A DNA stretch of 9,696 bases from Candidatus Zixiibacteriota bacterium (lineage in GTDB: Bacteria; Zixibacteria; MSB-5A5; SM1-73). Of this stretch, positions 5,973 to 9,696 are shown piece after piece. The DNA lies in contig JAOZNS010000095.1 of NCBI GenBank assembly GCA_029933635.1, forward strand, positions 1-9,696, in the 5' to 3' direction. Within the stretch, counting starts at the first letter, position 1; each line of letters begins with the position of its first letter. Position numbers and translations under genes: made by a program. Under the pieces are notes generated by a model, which searched no databases, was not told the origin of the DNA, and saw nothing but the letters and a program-made list of their open reading frames with translations.

Positions 5973-6024
5973 GTAGTTGCCCAATTTATTGGGCGATTTT
6001 TTGCTCGATGAATCGGGCGACTAC
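5973..6024. repeat. REP pair 3 (BIME-like), next to carboxyltransferase stop codon
   Basis: This 52-base copy has GTAGTT plus the same GCCCAATTTATTGGGC palindrome. A T-rich spacer follows, then GCTCGATGAATCGGGC and GACTAC. The outer ends GTAGT/ACTAC pair. It ends 5 bases from the TGA stop of the carboxyltransferase gene. Its first 22 bases are identical to those of the two other intact copies, while the second half varies. The 33-base spacer to REP pair 2 (5940-5972) shows nothing. Confidence 0.88.
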
Positions 6025-6029
6025 AAACG

Positions 6030-7580
6030 TCATAATGGTATGTTGCCATGTTTCTTGGGGGGTAACGACTCTCTTTTGTTCTCCAGCATGGATAATGCCC
6101 TGATCAGACGAGGTCTGGTTGTCTTGGGTTCGATCACATCATCTATATAACCTCGCTCGGCTGCAACATAGGGATTGGCAAACTTCTCTCTGAACTCTTC
6201 CACCTTTTGCTCCACCGCCTTCTCTGGATCTTTGGATTGGGCAATCTCCTTTTTGAAGATTATCTCCACCGCTCCTTTAGGTCCCATGACTGCGATCTCT
6301 GCAGTGGGCCAGGCATAGTTGACATCACCTCTCACGTGCTTGCTGGACATAACATCATAGGCACCCCCGTATGCTTTACGGGTGATCACGGTCAATTTGG
6401 GAACTGTAGCTTCACAGTAGGCGTAAAGTAGTTTGGCCCCATGTTTGATGATTCCTCTAAATTCCTGATCCGTTCCAGGGAGAAATCCGGGCACATCCAC
6501 AAAGGTGACCAGAGGGATATTAAAGGCGTCACAGAATCGCACGAACCTTGCCCCTTTAATGCTCGAATCTATATCCAGCACTCCGGCCAATACTGCTGGT
6601 TGATTTCCCACGATCCCCACCGATTTTCCACCCAGTCTGGCAAAACCCACCACCAGATTGGGGGCATAATGTTCGTGCACCTCCAGAAATTCACCATGGT
6701 CGGCAATTTTTCTGATCACATCTTTGATATCATAGGGCTTGTTGGGATTTTCGGGAACCAGAAAGTTCAACTCCTCATCTGTTCGTTCAATCGGATCGGT
6801 GCACTCCCCCTGAGGGGGATCTTCCAGATTATTCTGTGGAATGTAGCTGAATAATTTTTTTACCAGAGAAAGGGTTTCCAGCTCATTTTCCCCCACGAAA
6901 TGAGCTACTCCAGATTTGGTGCTGTGTACATCCGGACCCCCTAACTCCTCATAGGTTACATTCTCGTGGGTAACGGTTTTAACAACATTGGGACCGGTGA
7001 CAAACATGTAGGAGGTGTGCTTGACCATGAAGATGAAGTCGGTAATGGCGGGCGAATAAACCGCCCCCCCAGCACAGGGACCCAAGACCACCGAGATTTG
7101 GGGAATTACTCCAGAAACCAAGGTGTTTCGCAGGAAAATATCTGCATATCCTCCCAGGCTTTCTACCCCCTCCTGAATGCGAGCGCCACCGGAATCGTTC
7201 AACCCTATTAGGGGTGCTCCTACCTTCAAAGCTATATCCATTATCTTGCAAATCTTCTCCGCATGGGTCTCAGAGAGTGATCCTCCAAACACGGTGAAAT
7301 CCTGGGAAAAGACGAAGACCGGTCTTCCATCGATGGTTCCACACCCGGTGACCACTCCATCACCCAAATATTTTTCCTTATCTAAACCATAATCTCGACA
7401 GCGATGCTGAACGAACATATCAAATTCCTCAAAGCTTCCCTCATCTAAAAGGAGATCCAACCTCTCTCTGGCGGTTAGCTTTCCTTTCTTATGCTGTGCC
7501 TCTATTCGCTTTTGTCCACCCCCTAACTTTGCCTGTTCCCTGAGTTTCTTCAAACGCTTGACCTTTTCTTCCAAAGACAT
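6030..7580 (-). CDS. Acyl-CoA (propionyl-CoA type) carboxyltransferase subunit
   Basis: This 516-residue carboxyltransferase moves the carboxyl group from carboxybiotin to an acyl-CoA. It has the two crotonase-fold halves of the PccB/MmdA family at full length. The N-terminal half includes SETHAEKICKIMD and the oxyanion loop SGGARIQEGVESLGGYA (130-146). The C-terminal half includes VDVPGFLPG (361-369) and the second oxyanion loop RKAYGGAYDVM (401-411). The protein ends KKHGNIPL, typical for the family. Asp409 in GGAYDVM matches the Asp reported to favour propionyl-CoA in Streptomyces PccB, so propionyl-CoA is my preferred substrate. ATG at 7580 has AGGTGG 4 bases upstream. Methylmalonyl-CoA decarboxylase alpha is the main alternative, but the linked biotin carboxylase argues for a carboxylase. 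No mutase or epimerase gene is in view. Confidence 0.94.
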   Translation of the reverse strand: MSLEEKVKRLKKLREQAKLGGGQKRIEAQHKKGKLTARERLDLLLDEGSFEEFDMFVQHRCRDYGLDKEKYLGDGVVTGCGTIDGRPVFVFSQDFTVFGGSLSETHAEKICKIMDIALKVGAPLIGLNDSGGARIQEGVESLGGYADIFLRNTLVSGVIPQISVVLGPCAGGAVYSPAITDFIFMVKHTSYMFVTGPNVVKTVTHENVTYEELGGPDVHSTKSGVAHFVGENELETLSLVKKLFSYIPQNNLEDPPQGECTDPIERTDEELNFLVPENPNKPYDIKDVIRKIADHGEFLEVHEHYAPNLVVGFARLGGKSVGIVGNQPAVLAGVLDIDSSIKGARFVRFCDAFNIPLVTFVDVPGFLPGTDQEFRGIIKHGAKLLYAYCEATVPKLTVITRKAYGGAYDVMSSKHVRGDVNYAWPTAEIAVMGPKGAVEIIFKKEIAQSKDPEKAVEQKVEEFREKFANPYVAAERGYIDDVIEPKTTRPRLIRALSMLENKRESLPPKKHGNIPL

Positions 7581-7734
7581 GATCCACCTGCCTGTAAAAA
7601 AAGATTTATTCTGTGCTCCGGGAAAAATATCAAGATTCGATCAAAGGTAATAAAATCCCCAAGCCTGCGTGGGCCTAGACAGCAATATCTTGTAATGCTG
7701 ATCTATCAAAAAGGAAAATAGCCGGCATTCTGCA

Positions 7735-7773
7735 GGCCACACAAAGTGGCCCAGACTAAAGTCTGTGGCTACC
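7735..7773. repeat. Double-hairpin repeat of a second GTAG type
   Basis: Two adjacent palindromes occur in the 223-base gap upstream of the carboxyltransferase gene: GGCCAC/GTGGCC with a 5-base loop (7735-7751) and CAGACTAAAGTCTG (7752-7765). Read on the minus strand, the unit starts GGTAGCCACAGACTTTAG. A GTAG tetranucleotide thus precedes a hairpin, as in the REPs near the transposase, but the stem sequence is unrelated. Apart from the AGGTGG ribosome site at 7585-7590, the remainder of the gap (7581-7734, 7774-7803) shows no gene and no promoter I would defend. Confidence 0.55.
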
Positions 7774-7803
7774 TTTTCTCCCACTTATGAACATAATCTG
7801 GTT

Positions 7804-8643
7804 TTAAGAATAGATATCCGTTACCGTAATTTCTTCCCCTTTCTTCTCCAACTTAGCCAGTTTCACTTTTAAGTCATGATCAAAAGCCAGAATCCAACCA
7901 TCCTCCAAACACATCTTCAAAAACTTCTTTTTCTGGGCCATGGTTTCCCGAGGAAAAAGATCCACCGAAGCCACATAGGGAATTCTTAGATGATGAGTGG
8001 AGGGTATAATATCGCCAGCCCAAAGGAGTCTATGGTTTTTATCTTCGATCAAAACGACTTGATGTCCGGGCGTGTGACCCCCGGTTTTTACAAGCTTTAT
8101 TCCTGTCGCCACCTCATCCTCCCCTTCTACCAATTCCAGAAGCTTCTCCTGCTCCAATATTTTCAAATTTGAGGTGAAATAGGTGGCGGAGGTTCTCTCA
8201 TCTGGATGCATCGCCTCCTCCCACTCCCTGAGCTGGACCACATATCGGGCATTGGGGAATCGGGGAACTTTTTTCCCATCTTGGTTCAGCCTTATCACGG
8301 CCCCAGCGTGGTCAGCATGTAGATGGGTCAAAATGACCAGATGGATCTGCTCCACAGAGAGGCGAAGTTCTGCCAGCTTTTTCTCCAGAAGGGATGAGCG
8401 TTTGATCCCATACATCTTTTTTTGCCTCTCACTCAAAGCATCTCCCATCCCCACGTCGATTAAAATGTTTTCTCCATCCGTTTTTACCAAAAGGAGATTG
8501 ATATCCAGCTTGATCATGTTGTTTTCATCGGGAGGACAGAGTTTCTGCCAGATGATTTTAGGGACCACGCCAAACATGGCACCGCCATCTATCTTGAAAC
8601 TGTTTTCCACGATGGAAAAGATCTCGAACTTTCCGAATTTCAT
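7804..8643 (-). CDS. Metallo-beta-lactamase-fold hydrolase (lactonase-like)
   Basis: This 279-residue member of the metallo-beta-lactamase superfamily is probably a cytoplasmic di-metal hydrolase. The metal-binding set is complete: THLHADHAG (H107, H109, D111, H112), GGHTPGH with H194, WAGD with D211, and FDHD with H256. The N-terminal IDGGAMFGVVPKIIW is typical of the group that includes quorum-quenching lactonases and related esterases. The exact substrate cannot be read from sequence. It lies upstream of the carboxyltransferase gene on the same strand, but the 223-base gap with a repeat argues against tight co-transcription. Acting on an ester or thioester of the acyl-CoA pathway is possible but only inferred. 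ATG at 8643 has no clear ribosome-binding site, only an A-rich leader with a G-rich tract further up. Confidence 0.92.
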   Translation of the reverse strand: MKFGKFEIFSIVENSFKIDGGAMFGVVPKIIWQKLCPPDENNMIKLDINLLLVKTDGENILIDVGMGDALSERQKKMYGIKRSSLLEKKLAELRLSVEQIHLVILTHLHADHAGAVIRLNQDGKKVPRFPNARYVVQLREWEEAMHPDERTSATYFTSNLKILEQEKLLELVEGEDEVATGIKLVKTGGHTPGHQVVLIEDKNHRLLWAGDIIPSTHHLRIPYVASVDLFPRETMAQKKKFLKMCLEDGWILAFDHDLKVKLAKLEKKGEEITVTDIYS

Positions 8644-8659
8644 GACTTTTTTCTTTTTA

Positions 8660-8694
8660 CCCCCTCACCCTACCCCCCCAAAGGGGAGAGGGAA
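8660..8694. repeat. C-rich/G-rich hairpin upstream of hydrolase gene
   Basis: On the plus strand, five C, three C and seven C in runs are followed by AAAGGGGAGAGGGAA, so the segment can fold back on itself (CCCC/GGGG, with CCCTC/GAGGG further out). On the minus strand it reads as runs of G separated by TA and TGA, which also fits a G-quadruplex pattern. It begins 16 bases upstream of the hydrolase ATG. Similar C-rich fold-back repeats are common intergenic sequences in bacteria. Whether it acts as a terminator for HepT or as a translational element is undecided. Confidence 0.45.
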
Positions 8695-8705
8695 TTTCCG
8701 CACGA

Positions 8706-8729
8706 GTCATTCTGAGCGTAGCGAAGAAT
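8706..8729. repeat. CATTCTGAGCG interspersed repeat, left of toxin-antitoxin pair
   Basis: This 24-base motif beginning GTCATTCTGAGCGTAG matches 9392-9415 with one mismatch and 1414-1437 with one mismatch, all in the same orientation. It is the terminal motif of the MITE-like element at 1412-1525. Here it overlaps the last codons and the stop of the HepT gene. Confidence 0.8.
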
Positions 8730-9072
8730 TTGAAAGACCTTTCAGCATCGCCTCTATTTTAGGTTTGGTTTCTGGTAAATTCTTAGTGACGATCTCCCAA
8801 ATGATGTTCAAGTCTACTCCAAAGTATTCATGGATGGTAATATTCCTCAGTCCGATCATCCTTTTCCAAGAAATCTCCGGATGTTTCTCTCTGACCTCAT
8901 CCGGGATGTTCTTTACCGCTTCACCAATAATCTCAAGATTTCTTATAACTGCATCTACCACCATCTCATTTTTCTCAAACTGGTCGTAAGTTAAGCCTTT
9001 GGTATAGCGCTCAATCTTATTCATAGATTCCAATATGTCTTCCACAAACAACTTGTAGGAATTCATTTTCAT
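8707..9072 (-). CDS. hepT: HepT-like HEPN ribonuclease toxin (DUF86)
   Basis: This 121-residue helical protein is the toxin of a HepT/MntA pair. HepT proteins are HEPN-domain RNases. The active motif Rx4HxY is intact as R76-NITI-H81-E-Y83, and RNLEIIGEAVKNIP (44-57) is the conserved family helix. In characterised systems the Tyr of this motif is modified with AMP by MntA, which silences the RNase; Y83 is the expected target. The start at 9072 overlaps the antitoxin stop as ATGA, implying translational coupling. A second ATG two codons later is possible. The last residues (NSSLRSE) and the TGA stop come from an interspersed repeat at 8706-8729, so the native C-terminus has probably been replaced. 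The catalytic region is not affected. Confidence 0.92.
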   Translation of the reverse strand: MKMNSYKLFVEDILESMNKIERYTKGLTYDQFEKNEMVVDAVIRNLEIIGEAVKNIPDEVREKHPEISWKRMIGLRNITIHEYFGVDLNIIWEIVTKNLPETKPKIEAMLKGLSNSSLRSE

Positions 9073-9359
9073 GCGTATACAACCTCTTTCAAGATTTTGT
9101 CCTTAAGTTGAGGTTTCAAGGCTCTAACTGTAACTAAATCCACTTTTCTGCCCAAAATCTCTTCCAGAAACTCCATGAGATCAATAAATTCCCATCCAAT
9201 AGGTTCAGAGAACTCCACCAGAATATCTACATCACTCTTTTCGGATTCTTCTCCTCGCACGTAAGAGCCAAAAATTCCGATCTCTTTGACCTTGAACTTT
9301 TCCATAAGGATAGGTTTAAATCTTTTCAATGTTTCTTTTATGCTTTCCTTTGTTTCCAT
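9069..9359 (-). CDS. mntA: MntA-type minimal nucleotidyltransferase antitoxin
   Basis: This 96-residue minimal nucleotidyltransferase of the DNA polymerase beta fold is the antitoxin partner of HepT. The family motif GSx10DxD is exact: G31-S32, then D43-V-D45, with GSYVRGE (31-37) and the third acidic residue D74 in RKVDLV. Known MntA proteins use ATP to add AMP units to the HepT active-site tyrosine, and the intact motif suggests that this one can too. It is the first gene of the pair and overlaps HepT by 4 bases. No clear ribosome-binding site precedes ATG at 9359, only an A-rich leader. The pair is bracketed by a 24-bp direct repeat (8706-8729, 9392-9415), consistent with horizontal movement, though this is not proof. 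Confidence 0.93.
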   Translation of the reverse strand: METKESIKETLKRFKPILMEKFKVKEIGIFGSYVRGEESEKSDVDILVEFSEPIGWEFIDLMEFLEEILGRKVDLVTVRALKPQLKDKILKEVVYA

Positions 9360-9391
9360 TTTTCTTTTTTACTAAGATTTTTTTACTTTGT

Positions 9392-9447
9392 GTCATTCTG
9401 AGCGTAGAGAAGAATCTAAAGGAGGCATCGCTTGATTCATGATGACA
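9392..9447. repeat. CATTCTGAGCG interspersed repeat, right of toxin-antitoxin pair
   Basis: The 24-base motif (9392-9415) is the same as at 8706-8729 apart from one base. The unit seems to end at 9447 with GATGACAG, the inverted form of its start, so it may be a small degraded palindromic element of about 56 bases. It fills most of the gap between the antitoxin gene and the last gene of the window. Confidence 0.7.
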
Positions 9448-9450
9448 GTT

Positions 9451-9675
9451 TTAATTAACAGCCTCTGAAGGTCGTGCTTGGGTCTTTTGCCAGTATCTGC
9501 ATTTGATCGCTTTTAATACATGAAGCCCATACATCATCTTGTCGTTAGGAAACTCCTTTTTTACCTCTCTTTTGATATCCTTCAAGATACTGTTGGGTAT
9601 CTTTGTCTGTCTGACAAGTTTCTGGTGCTGTGTGAATAAATACTTGATAAATAAAACTATTTTATGATATACCAT
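9451..9675 (-). CDS. Small hypothetical protein, start uncertain
   Basis: This is a frame of 74 residues, rich in Lys and aromatic residues. The first 20 residues (VYHKIVLFIKYLF) are partly hydrophobic, the middle (PNSILKDIKREVKKEFPNDKMMYGLHVLKAIK) looks helical and charged, and the end is QARPSEAVN. I do not recognise a family. The ATG at 9675 has AGAAG directly against it, too close for a normal ribosome site. The frame is open upstream to base 9696, so the true start may lie outside the window. The orientation matches all neighbours. It could be the end of a larger protein; I see no toxin or DNA-binding motif that would tie it to the adjacent MntA/HepT pair. Confidence 0.5.
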   Translation of the reverse strand: MVYHKIVLFIKYLFTQHQKLVRQTKIPNSILKDIKREVKKEFPNDKMMYGLHVLKAIKCRYWQKTQARPSEAVN

Positions 9676-9696
9676 CTTCTGATGGTCATCAACTCT

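Noticed and set aside
5393..6024. CRISPR array, suggested by three similar repeats in a row
   Set aside because: Spacing is irregular (425 and 33 bases), a transposase gene lies between copies, the repeats are double palindromes with variable second halves, and no cas gene is present.
7600..7720. Sigma-70-type promoter for the carboxylase operon on the minus strand
   Set aside because: TTGATA-like and GATATT-like hexamers exist in this AT-rich gap, but no pair combines good matches with 16-18 base spacing, so a call would be guesswork.
8183..8989. A 268-residue plus-strand reading frame
   Set aside because: It is antisense to the hydrolase and HepT genes, both of which have complete family motifs. 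The frame crosses two genes and a repeat, and its composition is Ser/Phe-rich as expected for the reverse of Lys/Glu-rich coding DNA.

Overview
The window is bacterial. It carries one recognisable metabolic operon surrounded by small accessory genes and many interspersed palindromic repeats. All protein genes that I can support lie on the minus strand. Shine-Dalgarno sites (GGAGG, AGGTGG, AGAGG), short gene gaps and one ATGA stop/start overlap all fit a bacterium. The proteins are rich in Lys and Glu. Separate biotin carboxylase, biotin carrier and carboxyltransferase subunits, a HepT/MntA pair and a high density of REP/MITE-like repeats suggest a free-living, probably anaerobic, perhaps uncultivated lineage. 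There is no rRNA or marker gene here, so I do not assign a phylum.

Reading in the direction of transcription (right to left): a small unrecognised protein (9675-9451, possibly starting outside the window); a MntA nucleotidyltransferase antitoxin and HepT HEPN ribonuclease toxin pair (9359-8707); a metallo-beta-lactamase-fold hydrolase (8643-7804); then the carboxylase operon. That operon is carboxyltransferase (7580-6030), biotin carboxylase (5381-3855) and biotin carboxyl carrier protein (3780-3274). Together they form a three-component, biotin-dependent acyl-CoA carboxylase, most likely propionyl-CoA/acetyl-CoA carboxylase. Further left are a CPBP-family intramembrane protease (3170-2343), a TPR-like protein (2166-1570), a fused DUF4160-DUF2442 protein (1239-781) and a two-helix membrane protein cut by the left edge (491-1).

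The most striking feature is a REP-associated tyrosine transposase (RAYT, 5875-5462) between the carboxyltransferase and biotin carboxylase genes. It is framed by three GTAG-ended imperfect double palindromes of the same family (5393-5465, 5891-5939, 5973-6024). This module fills the intergenic gap almost exactly. One repeat overlaps the transposase stop codon, another lies 15 bases before its start, and a third ends 5 bases from the carboxyltransferase stop. A degenerate fourth copy lies in the biotin carboxylase/carrier gap, and an unrelated GTAG-type hairpin lies upstream of the carboxyltransferase gene.

Three other accessory modules are also bracketed by direct repeats. The DUF4160-DUF2442 gene lies between two composite repeats of about 215-230 bp. 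The CPBP gene lies between two 125-bp repeats that include a copy of the last 14 codons of the carrier-protein gene. The HepT/MntA pair lies between two 24-bp copies of a CATTCTGAGCG repeat, one of which supplies the end of the HepT reading frame. The window therefore looks like a core operon into and around which repeat-bracketed accessory genes have accumulated.
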